Shown: positions 7,060 to 15,096 of the stretch, one piece after another
Numbering within the stretch: position 1 is the first letter of the stretch
Layout of the letters: every line of letters starts with the position of its first letter
Source of the DNA: Dongia mobilis
GTDB lineage: Bacteria; Pseudomonadota; Alphaproteobacteria; Dongiales; Dongiaceae
Direction: 5' to 3'
Length of the DNA: 41,581 nucleotides
NCBI RefSeq assembly: GCF_945906275.1
Contig: NZ_CAMDRA010000009.1
Span: 1 to 41,581 of the forward strand
The notes under the pieces: model-generated
The model's database searches: none
What the model was told of the DNA's origin: nothing
The model's input: only the letters and a program-made list of their open reading frames with translations
Program-made: the position numbers and the translations under genes

Positions 7060-9894
7060 ATGCTGATCCAGGAAACCGATTACGGCACGCCGATCCGCCT
7101 CTCCACCAAATTGGTGACGCTCACCATCGACGGCCAGGACGTCACGGTGCCCGAGGGCACCTCGATCATGCGCGCGGCGGCCGAGATGGGTACGAAAGTG
7201 CCGAAGCTCTGCGCCACCGACAGCATCGAGGCCTTCGGCTCCTGCCGGCTGTGCGCCGTCGAGATCGAGGGTCGCCGCGGCACGCCCGCTTCCTGCACGA
7301 CGCCGGTCGAGAACGGGCTCAAGGTCTGGACCCAGACCGGCAAGCTCGCGAAGCTCCGCCGCAACATCATGGAACTCTATATCTCCGATCATCCGCTCGA
7401 CTGCCTGACCTGTCCCGCCAACGGCAATTGCGAATTGCAGGACATGGCCGGTGTGGTGGGTCTGCGCGATGTGCGCTACGGTTTCAAGGGCGCCAACCAT
7501 CTCGACGCCCAGAAGGATGAGAGCAATCCCTATTTCACCTTCGATGCCTCGAAATGCATCGTCTGCTCGCGCTGTGTGCGTGCCTGCGAGGAAGTGCAGG
7601 GGACCTTCGCCCTCACCATCGACAGCCGCGGCTTTGCCTCCACCGTCTCGCCCGGCCAGAAGGAAGATTTCTTAGGGTCCGAATGCGTCTCCTGTGGTGC
7701 CTGCGTGCAGGCCTGCCCCACGGCGACGCTCATGGAAAAGACCATCATCGAAGCCGGCCAGCCGGAACATTCGGTCGTCACCACCTGTGCCTATTGCGGC
7801 GTCGGCTGCTCGTTCAAGGCCGAATTGCGCGGCACCGAAGTCGTCAACATGGTCCCCTACAAGGACGGCCAGGCCAATCACGGCCATTCCTGCGTCAAGG
7901 GCCGTTTCGCCTGGGGCTACACCACGCATCAGGACCGCATCACCAAGCCGATGATCCGCGCCAAGATCACCGACCCCTGGACCGAAGTCAGCTGGGAAGA
8001 GGCGATCAACCACGCGGCCTCCGAATTCAAGCGCATCCAGAAGAAATACGGCCGCACCTCGGTTGGCGGCATCACCAGCTCGCGCTGCACCAATGAAGAA
8101 ACCTATCTGGTACAGAAGCTGATCCGCGCCGCCTTCGGCACCAACAATGTCGATACCTGCGCCCGCGTCTGCCATTCGCCCACCGGCTACGGCCTCTCGA
8201 CCACGCTGGGTACCTCGGCCGGCACGCAGAATTTCGATTCGGTGCGTGAAGCCGACGTCGTGATGGTGATCGGCGCCAACCCGACCGACGGCCATCCGGT
8301 GTTCGCGAGCCACTTGAAGAAACGCCTGCGCCAGGGCGCCAAGCTCATCGTCATCGATCCTCGGCGCATCGATCTGGTGAAGTCGCCGCACATCCAGGCG
8401 CAATATCATCTGCCGCTGAAGCCCGGCACCAATGTCGCCATGATCAACGCCATGGCCCATGTCATCGTGACCGAAGGACTGGTGCAGGAAGATTATGTCG
8501 CGGAGCGTTGCGACATGGCGGAATTCAACCGCTGGCGCGATTTTGTTTCCGACAAGCGTCATGCGCCGGAGGAAATGGAAAAATATACCGGCGTGAAGGC
8601 GGCCGATGTCCGCGAAGCCGCGCGTCTCTATGCCAGCGTCAGGAACGCCGCCATCTATTACGGCCTCGGCGTCACCGAACACAGCCAGGGCTCGACCATG
8701 GTCATGGGCATGGCCAATCTCGCCATGGCGACCGGCAATATCGGCCATGTCGGCGCCGGTGTTAATCCGCTGCGCGGGCAGAACAATGTGCAGGGCTCCT
8801 GCGACATGGGCTCGTTCCCCCATGAACTGCCGGGCTACCGCCATATCGCGACCGACGCCGTGCGCCACCAGTTCGAAGCGGCCTGGGGTGTGACCCTCGA
8901 TCCGGAACCGGGCCTGCGCATTCCCAACATGCTGGATGCCGCCGTCGACGGCACCTTCATGGGCATCTACATCCAGGGCGAGGATATCGCCCAATCCGAT
9001 CCCAACACCAAGCATGTGACCGCCGGCCTCGAGGCGATGGAATGCGTGGTCGTGCAGGACATCTTCTTGAACGAGACCGCGAACTACGCGCATGTCTTCC
9101 TGCCGGGCACCACGTTCCTCGAAAAGGACGGCACCTTCACCAATGCCGAGCGCCGCATCAACATGGTGCGCCAGGCCATCCCGCCGATGCCGGGCTATGC
9201 CGATTGGCAGGTGACCATGATGCTCAGCAACGCGCTGGGCTACAGGATGGACTACACGCATCCTTCCGAGATCATGGACGAGATCGCGCATCTGACGCCC
9301 ACCTTCAAGGGCGTCTCCTACCAGCGCCTCGAGGAAATGGGCTCGATCCAATGGCCCTGCAACGACGCCGCGCCCAACGGCACGCCCACCATGCATATCG
9401 ACAGGTTCGTGCGTGGGCTCGGCCGCTTCATGATCACCGAATTCGTGCCGACCGAGGAACGGGTGGGGCCGCGCTTCCCGCTCATCCTCACCACCGGCCG
9501 GATCCTCTCCCAGTACAATGTCGGCGCCCAGACACGGCGCACCGAGAATGTCGCCTGGCATCCCGAGGACGTGCTGGAGATCCACGCCCATGACGCCGAG
9601 CAGCGCGGCATCCGCGACGGCGATAATGTGGCGGTGGTGAGCCGCGTCGGCGAGACGAGCCTCAAGGCCGTCATCTCCGAACGCATGCAGCCCGGCGTGG
9701 TCTACACCACCTTCCACCATGTCGGCACCGGCGCCAACGTCATCACCACCGACTTCTCCGACTGGGCGACCAACTGCCCGGAATACAAGGTGACGGCGGT
9801 CGAGGTGCGGCTCTCCAACCATCAGTCGGAATGGCAGCGCGAGAACGCCCTGTTCCGCGACGCCACCCGCCGCATCCACAAGGCAGCCGAATAG
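7060..9894 (+). CDS. fdsA: NAD-dependent formate dehydrogenase alpha (catalytic) subunit
   Basis: Catalytic molybdenum bis-MGD subunit of 944 aa that oxidises formate to CO2; it can also run as a CO2 reductase. Domains in order are a plant-type [2Fe-2S] ferredoxin domain (Cys51, Cys62, Cys65 and one more), the NuoG-type Cys/His [4Fe-4S] segment, two [4Fe-4S] motifs (CIVCSRCVRAC and CVSCGACVQACPT), an Mo-oxidoreductase [4Fe-4S] motif (CAYCGVGC) and the molybdopterin domains. The Mo ligand is Cys371 in ARVCHSPT, next to the conserved His372, so this is a Cys and not a selenocysteine enzyme. A C-terminal dinucleotide-binding domain ends near YKVTAVEVRLS. A short AGGAG precedes the ATG. Length and domain order are those of FdsA. 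Confidence 0.97.
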   Translation: MLIQETDYGTPIRLSTKLVTLTIDGQDVTVPEGTSIMRAAAEMGTKVPKLCATDSIEAFGSCRLCAVEIEGRRGTPASCTTPVENGLKVWTQTGKLAKLRRNIMELYISDHPLDCLTCPANGNCELQDMAGVVGLRDVRYGFKGANHLDAQKDESNPYFTFDASKCIVCSRCVRACEEVQGTFALTIDSRGFASTVSPGQKEDFLGSECVSCGACVQACPTATLMEKTIIEAGQPEHSVVTTCAYCGVGCSFKAELRGTEVVNMVPYKDGQANHGHSCVKGRFAWGYTTHQDRITKPMIRAKITDPWTEVSWEEAINHAASEFKRIQKKYGRTSVGGITSSRCTNEETYLVQKLIRAAFGTNNVDTCARVCHSPTGYGLSTTLGTSAGTQNFDSVREADVVMVIGANPTDGHPVFASHLKKRLRQGAKLIVIDPRRIDLVKSPHIQAQYHLPLKPGTNVAMINAMAHVIVTEGLVQEDYVAERCDMAEFNRWRDFVSDKRHAPEEMEKYTGVKAADVREAARLYASVRNAAIYYGLGVTEHSQGSTMVMGMANLAMATGNIGHVGAGVNPLRGQNNVQGSCDMGSFPHELPGYRHIATDAVRHQFEAAWGVTLDPEPGLRIPNMLDAAVDGTFMGIYIQGEDIAQSDPNTKHVTAGLEAMECVVVQDIFLNETANYAHVFLPGTTFLEKDGTFTNAERRINMVRQAIPPMPGYADWQVTMMLSNALGYRMDYTHPSEIMDEIAHLTPTFKGVSYQRLEEMGSIQWPCNDAAPNGTPTMHIDRFVRGLGRFMITEFVPTEERVGPRFPLILTTGRILSQYNVGAQTRRTENVAWHPEDVLEIHAHDAEQRGIRDGDNVAVVSRVGETSLKAVISERMQPGVVYTTFHHVGTGANVITTDFSDWATNCPEYKVTAVEVRLSNHQSEWQRENALFRDATRRIHKAAE

Positions 9895-9898
9895 ACCG

Positions 9899-10762
9899 AT
9901 GGACAAGCGCCTGAAGCAGGACAACAGCGAACCACCCCAGGAAAGCTTATTGGCTGCCGACATGCCGCCGGTCGTGGCGCCTGTGAAGCTGCGGCAGCTG
10001 CGCTATGACGGCACCATCCTCGACCGGCTCGACATGCTGGCGGAGGAGGTGCCGGTGGCCCTCGTCTATAACGGCGTCTCCCATGCCGTGATGATGGCGA
10101 GCCCCGCCGACCTCGAGGATTTCGCCCGCGGTTTCTCCTTGAGCGAAGGCATCATCGAGCAATCATCCGAGATCCGCGGTGTCGAGGCGATCCCGCACGC
10201 GAAGGGCATCGAGCTCATCATCGATCTTGCCCCCGGCTCCTTCTGGCGCTTGAAGGAGCGCCGCCGCACCATCGCCGGGCGCACCGGCTGCGGCCTCTGC
10301 GGCCTCGACAGTTTGGAAGCCGTGGCGCGCGATCTGCCCAAGGTATCTGGCGATACGAAGATTTCACTTGGCGCGATCAAGCATGCCCTGGCCACTTTGC
10401 CGGCGGCGCAGACCTACAATGCCCAGGCCTATGCGCTCCATGCCGCGGCCTTCTGCGACCGGGATGGCAAGCTGCTGCTGGTGCGCGAGGATGTCGGCCG
10501 CCACAACGCGCTCGACAAGCTCATCGGCGCGGTCATGGGATCGGGCCTCGATCCCAAGAACGGCTTCTGCGTCATCACCAGCCGCTGCTCGGTCGAGATG
10601 GTGCAGAAGGCGGTCATCGCCGGCATGCCCATCCTGGTCTCCGTCTCGGCGCCGACCCTGATGGCGCGGCGCACCGCTGACGAGGCCGGCATCACCTTGC
10701 TCGCCTTGGCGCGCGATGACAGCGCGCTCGTCGTCACCCATCCAGAACGCATTTCGCTTTAG
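9899..10762 (+). CDS. fdsC: Formate dehydrogenase accessory sulfurtransferase FdhD/FdsC
   Basis: Maturation factor of 287 aa that binds bis-MGD and transfers sulfur from a cysteine desulfurase to the Mo cofactor before its insertion into FdsA. The CxxC motif needed for sulfur transfer is Cys131-x-x-Cys134 (GCGLCG). Other FdhD marks are DFARGFSLSEGII, REDVGRHNALDKL and ITSRCSVEMVQK. The ATG lies only 4 nt after the fdsA stop with no separate ribosome-binding site, so it depends on translation of fdsA. It carries a longer, low-complexity N-terminus (about 25 residues) than E. coli FdhD. Confidence 0.95.
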   Translation: MDKRLKQDNSEPPQESLLAADMPPVVAPVKLRQLRYDGTILDRLDMLAEEVPVALVYNGVSHAVMMASPADLEDFARGFSLSEGIIEQSSEIRGVEAIPHAKGIELIIDLAPGSFWRLKERRRTIAGRTGCGLCGLDSLEAVARDLPKVSGDTKISLGAIKHALATLPAAQTYNAQAYALHAAAFCDRDGKLLLVREDVGRHNALDKLIGAVMGSGLDPKNGFCVITSRCSVEMVQKAVIAGMPILVSVSAPTLMARRTADEAGITLLALARDDSALVVTHPERISL

Positions 10763-10774
10763 GAGTTTCCGGCC

Positions 10775-11011
10775 GTGAACAATGATCGCCTCGTCTCGAT
10801 GGCCAACCAGATCGCCGATTTCTTCCAGAGCTATCCGGAAGCCGAAGCCGTCGAAGGCGTCTCGGTCCATATCCACAAATTCTGGGACCCGCGCATGCGC
10901 CAGGGCATCTTCGCGCATCTCAACGCCGGCGGCGCCGGGCTGAAGCCGATCGCCTTGAAGGCCCTGCAGCATCTTGCTGAAACGCAACCCAATCTGTCGA
11001 AGAGCGCGTGA
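10775..11011 (+). CDS. fdsD: Formate dehydrogenase delta subunit
   Basis: Small 78-aa protein found at the end of fdsGBAC operons, reported in related systems to be needed for assembly or stability of the Fds complex; it has no cofactor motif. The sequence contains the family core with MANQIADFFQSYP and a motif around HIHKFWDPRMR. Translation starts at GTG 10775, which is preceded by AGGAG at a good distance. It lies 12 nt after fdsC and 21 nt before the LysR gene, all on one transcript. Confidence 0.92.
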   Translation: MNNDRLVSMANQIADFFQSYPEAEAVEGVSVHIHKFWDPRMRQGIFAHLNAGGAGLKPIALKALQHLAETQPNLSKSA

Positions 11012-11032
11012 CCAGGAGGCGCCGGAGCTAGC

Positions 11033-11926
11033 ATGCTCGTGCGCCAGCTCGTCTATCTCGCAGCCCTTGCCCGCGAGCGGCATTTCGCCCGCGCCGCTGC
11101 CGCCTGCAACATCACGCAGCCGGCCCTCTCGACCGCGATCAAGCAGCTCGAGGAGGAACTCGGTGTCCCCCTGGTCGATCGCGACAAGCGCTTCAAGGGC
11201 TTCACGCCGGAGGGCCAGGAGGTGCTGCTCTGGGCGCGGCGCATCCTTTCCGACTATGATTCACTCCGCCAGGGCATCCAGAACGCCAAGCGGAGTCTGA
11301 CCGGCACGCTGCGCCTCGGCGTCATTCCCTCGGCGCTCCCCCTGGTGCCCCTGGTCACCGACCCGCTTTACGACCGCCACCCGCAGGTGCGCGTCACCGT
11401 CTGGTCGACAAGCTCGGCCGAGATCCAGCAGGGCATCGATCATTTTGAGCTCGAGGCCGGCATCACCTATCTCGAATCCGAGCCGCTGAAGGGCGTATTG
11501 CAGCGCCCGCTTTACACCGAGCGCTATGTGCTGCTGACGCCGGAGCATGGCCCCCTGGGCACCGCGCGGGTCGCCACTTGGCGCCAAGCGGCGGAACTGC
11601 CGCTTTGCCTGCTCACCCCAAACATGCAGAACCGGCGCATCATCGACGCCATCTTCAAATCGCTGGATTGCAGCCCCCGCCCGCAGCTCGAGACCAATTC
11701 GGTGGTCAATCTCTGCGCCCATGTGCGCTCCGGCCGCCTCTCCAGCATCGTGCCCAAATCCCTGATCCAGGTCCTGGGCATGCCCTCCGGGGCGGTCGCC
11801 CTCGACCTCACCGAACCCGATATCAGCCGCCAGGTGGGCCTGGTCGTCCCCGACCGCGAGCCCCTCTCGCCCATCAGCCTCGCCCTCTTTTCCATGCAAT
11901 TTCCGGGCTTTAACGACGCCAGATAG
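11033..11926 (+). CDS. fdsR: LysR-family transcriptional regulator, probable formate dehydrogenase regulator
   Basis: DNA-binding regulator of 297 aa with the standard winged helix-turn-helix in residues 1-60 (HFARAAAACNITQPALSTAI then LEEELGVPLVDR) and a periplasmic-binding-protein-like effector domain in the remainder. It sits as the last gene of the fds operon, 21 nt after fdsD; in some betaproteobacteria the equivalent gene, fdsR, lies upstream of and divergent from fdsG. An AGGAGG occurs 12-13 nt upstream of the ATG, slightly far. It is the likely ligand of the dyad at 4832-4850, which would make a feedback loop because the gene is inside its own target operon. The gene name is an inference from context; the family is certain. 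Confidence 0.85.
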   Translation: MLVRQLVYLAALARERHFARAAAACNITQPALSTAIKQLEEELGVPLVDRDKRFKGFTPEGQEVLLWARRILSDYDSLRQGIQNAKRSLTGTLRLGVIPSALPLVPLVTDPLYDRHPQVRVTVWSTSSAEIQQGIDHFELEAGITYLESEPLKGVLQRPLYTERYVLLTPEHGPLGTARVATWRQAAELPLCLLTPNMQNRRIIDAIFKSLDCSPRPQLETNSVVNLCAHVRSGRLSSIVPKSLIQVLGMPSGAVALDLTEPDISRQVGLVVPDREPLSPISLALFSMQFPGFNDAR

Positions 11927-11927
11927 A

Positions 11928-11948
11928 CCTGCGTCAGGATGGCGCAGG
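11928..11948 (+). terminator. Weak hairpin after the fds operon
   Basis: CCTGCG and CGCAGG form a 6-bp stem around a 9-nt loop immediately after the LysR stop codon. It is followed by CGAAATCTCTT, not a clear T run, so an intrinsic terminator is only a possibility. The GCGCAGGC of the right arm recurs at 11960-11967, 18 nt on. Confidence 0.25.
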
Positions 11949-11976
11949 CGAAATCTCTTGCGCAGGCCTGAATAAT

Positions 11977-11995
11977 TGCAGATATCTGCAGATAT
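11977..11995 (+). promoter_or_regulatory. Overlapping palindromes at the bigR start, probable autoregulatory operator
   Basis: Two perfect 14-bp palindromes overlap: TGCAGATATCTGCA (11977-11990) and ATATCTGCAGATAT (11982-11995). They cover the place where a Shine-Dalgarno sequence would be and run into the bigR ATG at 11994. A possible promoter (TTGCGC at 11958-11963, 17 nt, GATATC at 11981-11986) would put the RNA start at about 11992-11994, so the site would overlap the -10. ArsR-family regulators normally bind such dyads over their own promoters. Confidence 0.55.
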
Positions 11996-12317
11996 GCAGG
12001 TACAAGATCTTCTCGAGACGGCTGACAAGGTGAGCGAGCTGATGAAGTCGCTCGGCAACCCCAAGCGGCTGCTGATCCTCTGCCAGCTGGTGGAGCAGGA
12101 GCGCTCGGTTTCTGAGTTGGCGCGCCTCATCGACATGAAGGAACCGGCCGTGTCGCAACAGCTGGCCCTGCTGCGCAAGGACGGCATCGTCAGTGCGCGG
12201 CGCGACGGACAGAACATGCTCTATGCCCTCGACCGCGTCGATGTGCGCAAGCTGATCGAATTTCTCTACGCGACCTATTGCCAGCCCTTTTGCGAGGAGG
12301 GTGGCGAACAGGGCTGA
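11994..12317 (+). CDS. bigR: BigR-type ArsR-family sulfide/persulfide-responsive repressor
   Basis: Small winged-helix repressor of 107 aa. The recognition helix region is SELARLIDMKEPAVSQQLALLR. Two cysteines, Cys30 (LLILCQLV) and Cys96 (ATYCQPFC), are spaced 66 residues apart, the same spacing as the Cys42/Cys108 pair that forms the redox switch of Xylella BigR; an extra Cys100 follows. In that family, sulfide or persulfide oxidises the pair and releases DNA. ATG 11994 is preferred over an in-frame TTG at 11976. The gene heads a block of sulfur genes as BigR does elsewhere, and overlapping palindromes lie at its start. Confidence 0.85.
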   Translation: MQVQDLLETADKVSELMKSLGNPKRLLILCQLVEQERSVSELARLIDMKEPAVSQQLALLRKDGIVSARRDGQNMLYALDRVDVRKLIEFLYATYCQPFCEEGGEQG

Positions 12318-12415
12318 CAGGGGCGCGCGTTAAGCCTCTGAAAGACCTGCAAGATTTAACACTGATTCGGTGGAAAACCGAAGCACGACAATCGACATCC
12401 AGGAGGAGACGCCAC

Positions 12416-13291
12416 ATGACCGCCAATACGCGCCCCGATGTGAAGGGCTTCTTCGATCCCGAGACCTTCACCGTCAGTTATGTCGTCATCGATCCAGCCA
12501 CCAAGAAGGCGGCGATCGTCGATTCCGTGCTCGATTTCGATGCACCCTCCGGCCGCACCAGCACGAAATCCGCCGATGCGCTCATCGCCTATGTGAAGGA
12601 AAAGGGCGTCACGGTCGAATGGCTGCTGGAAACCCATGTCCATGCCGACCATCTCTCGGCCGCCCCCTACCTCAAGGAAAAGGTCGGCGGCCGGCTCGCC
12701 ATCGGCTTAGAGATCGTCACCATCCAGAACGTGTTCGGCAAGGTCTTCAACGCCGGCACCGAATTCGCCCGCGACGGCCGCCAGTTCGACCGCCTGCTGA
12801 AGGATGGCGAGACCTTCAAGCTGGGCTCGATCGAAGCCAAAGCCATGCACACGCCCGGCCACACGCCGGCCTGCATGACCTATCTCATCGGCGATGCGGG
12901 CTTTGTCGGCGACACTTTGTTCATGCCGGATTACGGCACCGCGCGCTGCGACTTCCCCGGCGGCGATGCGCGCATCCTCTACCGCTCGATCCAGAAGATC
13001 TTCGCCCTGCCCGAGAGTACGCGCCTCTTCATGTGCCACGATTACCTGCCCACGGGCCGCACCGCCTATGTCTGGGAAACCACGGTCGGTGCCGAGAAGC
13101 ACAACAACATCCATGTCGGCGCCGGCAAGAGCGAGGACGAATTCGTCGCCATGCGGAAGGCGCGCGATGCCAAGCTCGACATGCCGCGCCTCATCCTGCC
13201 CTCGGTGCAGGTGAACATGCGCGCCGGCCACATGCCGCCGGCCGAGGACAATGGCGTTTCCTATCTGAAGCTGCCGCTCAACGCGCTCTGA
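12416..13291 (+). CDS. blh: Persulfide dioxygenase-like metallo-beta-lactamase-fold protein (Blh type)
   Basis: Mononuclear-iron enzyme of the ETHE1/Blh group that oxidises glutathione persulfide to sulfite. Metal-binding residues are in place: His74, His76, Asp78 and His79 (THVHADHLS), His149 (HTPGHTPAC), Asp166 (VGDTLF) and His208 (MCHDY). At 291 aa it matches the single-domain Blh form, longer than human ETHE1. The start is fixed by AGGAGGAG about 6 nt before ATG 12416, although the frame is open further upstream. It lies 98 nt after bigR and 24 nt before the phosphatase-SQR fusion, so the persulfide made by SQR would be consumed by this enzyme. Confidence 0.92.
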   Translation: MTANTRPDVKGFFDPETFTVSYVVIDPATKKAAIVDSVLDFDAPSGRTSTKSADALIAYVKEKGVTVEWLLETHVHADHLSAAPYLKEKVGGRLAIGLEIVTIQNVFGKVFNAGTEFARDGRQFDRLLKDGETFKLGSIEAKAMHTPGHTPACMTYLIGDAGFVGDTLFMPDYGTARCDFPGGDARILYRSIQKIFALPESTRLFMCHDYLPTGRTAYVWETTVGAEKHNNIHVGAGKSEDEFVAMRKARDAKLDMPRLILPSVQVNMRAGHMPPAEDNGVSYLKLPLNAL

Positions 13292-13315
13292 CCTTCGCCG
13301 CAAAGGAACGATGCC

Positions 13316-15079
13316 ATGGAACATCTCCGCCGCCTGACGCCTTTCCTCTCGGTCGCCCCCCAAATCAGCGAGGCCGATATCGGCACGCTGGCCGCGCGCG
13401 GCTATCACGCCATCATCAACAACCGGCCGGACCGCGAAGGCGACGACCAGCCGGGCTCCGCCGAGCTTGAAGCAGCGGCCAAGCGACATGGCCTTGCCTA
13501 TCGCCACATTCCCGTCATCTCCGGTCAGGTGACCGAGGCCGATATCGAGGCGTTCCGCGCCGCCCTGCGCGACCTGCGCGGGCCGGTCTTCGCCTTCTGC
13601 CGCACCGGCACGCGCTCGACCACCTTGTGGGCGTTGACCGAAGCCTCTCGTCTTGATCCGGCCGTCATCATCGGCGTCGCGGCCGATGCGGGCTACGACC
13701 TCAACCCGCTGCGGCCGCGCCTCGAGGCACGCTGGCAGGCCGGCGACAGCGGCACGATCAGCAGCGGCGCCATCGGCACGCCGGCCCGGCCGGCCAAGAG
13801 CTTCGACGTGGTCGTCGTGGGTGGTGGCGCCGCCGGCTGTGCCGTCTCGGCGAGCCTCCTGCGCCGCCGCCCCACGCTCAAGATCGCCATCATCGAGCCC
13901 AAGGACACGCATTACTACCAGCCCGGCTGGACCCTGGTCGGCGGCGGCGTGTTCGACCGCCGCAAGACCTCGCGCCCGATGGCGGATTGCATCCCCGAGG
14001 GCGTCGACTGGATCAAGGCGGCGGTCGCCAAATTTGAACCCGCCGGCAATGCCGTGCTGCTCGAGGACGGCACGCCGATCGGCTATTCGACCCTGATCGC
14101 CGCCCCCGGCCTCGAGCTGCGCTGGGATCTCATCGAGGGCCTCAAGGAAACCCTGGGCCGGAACGGCGTCACCTCCAACTATCAATTCGATCTTGCGCCC
14201 TATACCTGGGAACTGGTGCAGGGCATGAAGGGCGGCACCGCTCTCTTCACCCAGCCGCCGATGCCGATCAAATGCGCCGGCGCCCCGCAGAAGGCCATGT
14301 ATCTCTCCTGCAATCACTGGGAGAAGCAGCGCGTCCTCAAGAACATCAAGGTCGAGTTCAACAATGCCGGCGGCGTGCTGTTCGGCGTCAAGGAATATGT
14401 CCCGCCGCTGATGAAGTATGTGACGCGCTACGGCGCCGACCTCGCCTTCAACAGCAATCTGAAATCGATCGACGGCCCGAACCGGATGGCGGTGTTCGAG
14501 GTGAAGCAGGAAGATGGTTCGGTCGATCGCGTCACCAAGAGCTTCGACATGATCCATGTCGTGCCGCCGCAATCATCGCCGGAATTCATCCGCAATTCGC
14601 CGCTGGCCGACGGCGCCGGCTGGGTCGATGTCGATCCCGAGACCCTGCGCCACAAATCATTCGGCAATGTCTTTGCCTTGGGCGATGCCGGCTCGACGCC
14701 CAATGCCAAGACGGCGGCCGCCATCCGCAAGCAGGCGCCGATCGTCGCCGATAATGTGCTCGCAATCATCGACGGCAAGAACCCGCGCGCGATCTATGAC
14801 GGCTATGGTTCCTGCCCGCTCACCGTCGAACGCGGCAAGGTGATCATGGCGGAGTTCGGCTATGGCGGCAAATTGCTGCCGAGCTTCCCGTGGGATTCCA
14901 CCAAGCCCCGCTGGAGCGCCTGGTTCGCCAAGGTCTCGCTGCTGCCCTGGCTCTATTTCGACCTCATGCTGAAGGGGCGCGAATGGCTGGCAACGCCGAC
15001 CATCCTGCCGCATCAGCCCCAGGCCCATGAAGCGGCTGCGGCCTGCGTCGATCCCAGCGCCGTCCCGCCGCGTAAATAG
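13316..15079 (+). CDS. Fusion of DSP-like phosphatase domain (DUF442/TIGR01244) and type II sulfide:quinone oxidoreductase
   Basis: A 587-aa two-domain protein. Residues 1-140 resemble the small phosphatase-like domain common in Blh proteins, with a P-loop at Cys95-Arg100 (FCRTGTRST). From Phe163 it is an FAD-dependent sulfide:quinone oxidoreductase: dinucleotide-binding loop VVVVGGGAAG (165-174), THYYQPGWTLVGGG, the active-site Cys320 in IKCAGAPQKAMYLS (same context as Cys201 of human SQOR) and LGDAGSTPNAKTAAA near the C-terminus. At the position where I recall human SQOR having its second redox cysteine (GDC), this protein has Ala458. It would pass electrons from sulfide to quinone at the membrane face. 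ATG 13316 follows AAAGGA. Confidence 0.88.
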   Translation: MEHLRRLTPFLSVAPQISEADIGTLAARGYHAIINNRPDREGDDQPGSAELEAAAKRHGLAYRHIPVISGQVTEADIEAFRAALRDLRGPVFAFCRTGTRSTTLWALTEASRLDPAVIIGVAADAGYDLNPLRPRLEARWQAGDSGTISSGAIGTPARPAKSFDVVVVGGGAAGCAVSASLLRRRPTLKIAIIEPKDTHYYQPGWTLVGGGVFDRRKTSRPMADCIPEGVDWIKAAVAKFEPAGNAVLLEDGTPIGYSTLIAAPGLELRWDLIEGLKETLGRNGVTSNYQFDLAPYTWELVQGMKGGTALFTQPPMPIKCAGAPQKAMYLSCNHWEKQRVLKNIKVEFNNAGGVLFGVKEYVPPLMKYVTRYGADLAFNSNLKSIDGPNRMAVFEVKQEDGSVDRVTKSFDMIHVVPPQSSPEFIRNSPLADGAGWVDVDPETLRHKSFGNVFALGDAGSTPNAKTAAAIRKQAPIVADNVLAIIDGKNPRAIYDGYGSCPLTVERGKVIMAEFGYGGKLLPSFPWDSTKPRWSAWFAKVSLLPWLYFDLMLKGREWLATPTILPHQPQAHEAAAACVDPSAVPPRK

Positions 15080-15096
15080 GCCAATAGGCAAAGACC

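Noticed and set aside
5514-7061. 515-aa open frame antisense to fdsB
   Set aside because: Same reason; mirrors the codon pattern of fdsB and has no recognisable motif or start signal.
8170-8178. Selenocysteine in the formate dehydrogenase active site
   Set aside because: The codon at the metal-ligand position is TGC (Cys371), not TGA, and there is no in-frame TGA in fdsA.
7672-9963. 763-aa open frame antisense to fdsA
   Set aside because: Shadow of a GC-rich gene; composition is His/Asp/Gly-rich with no domain, and fdsA on the other strand is certain.
12707-14572. 621-aa open frame antisense to blh and the SQR fusion
   Set aside because: Spans two genuine genes and the gap between them; no family similarity.
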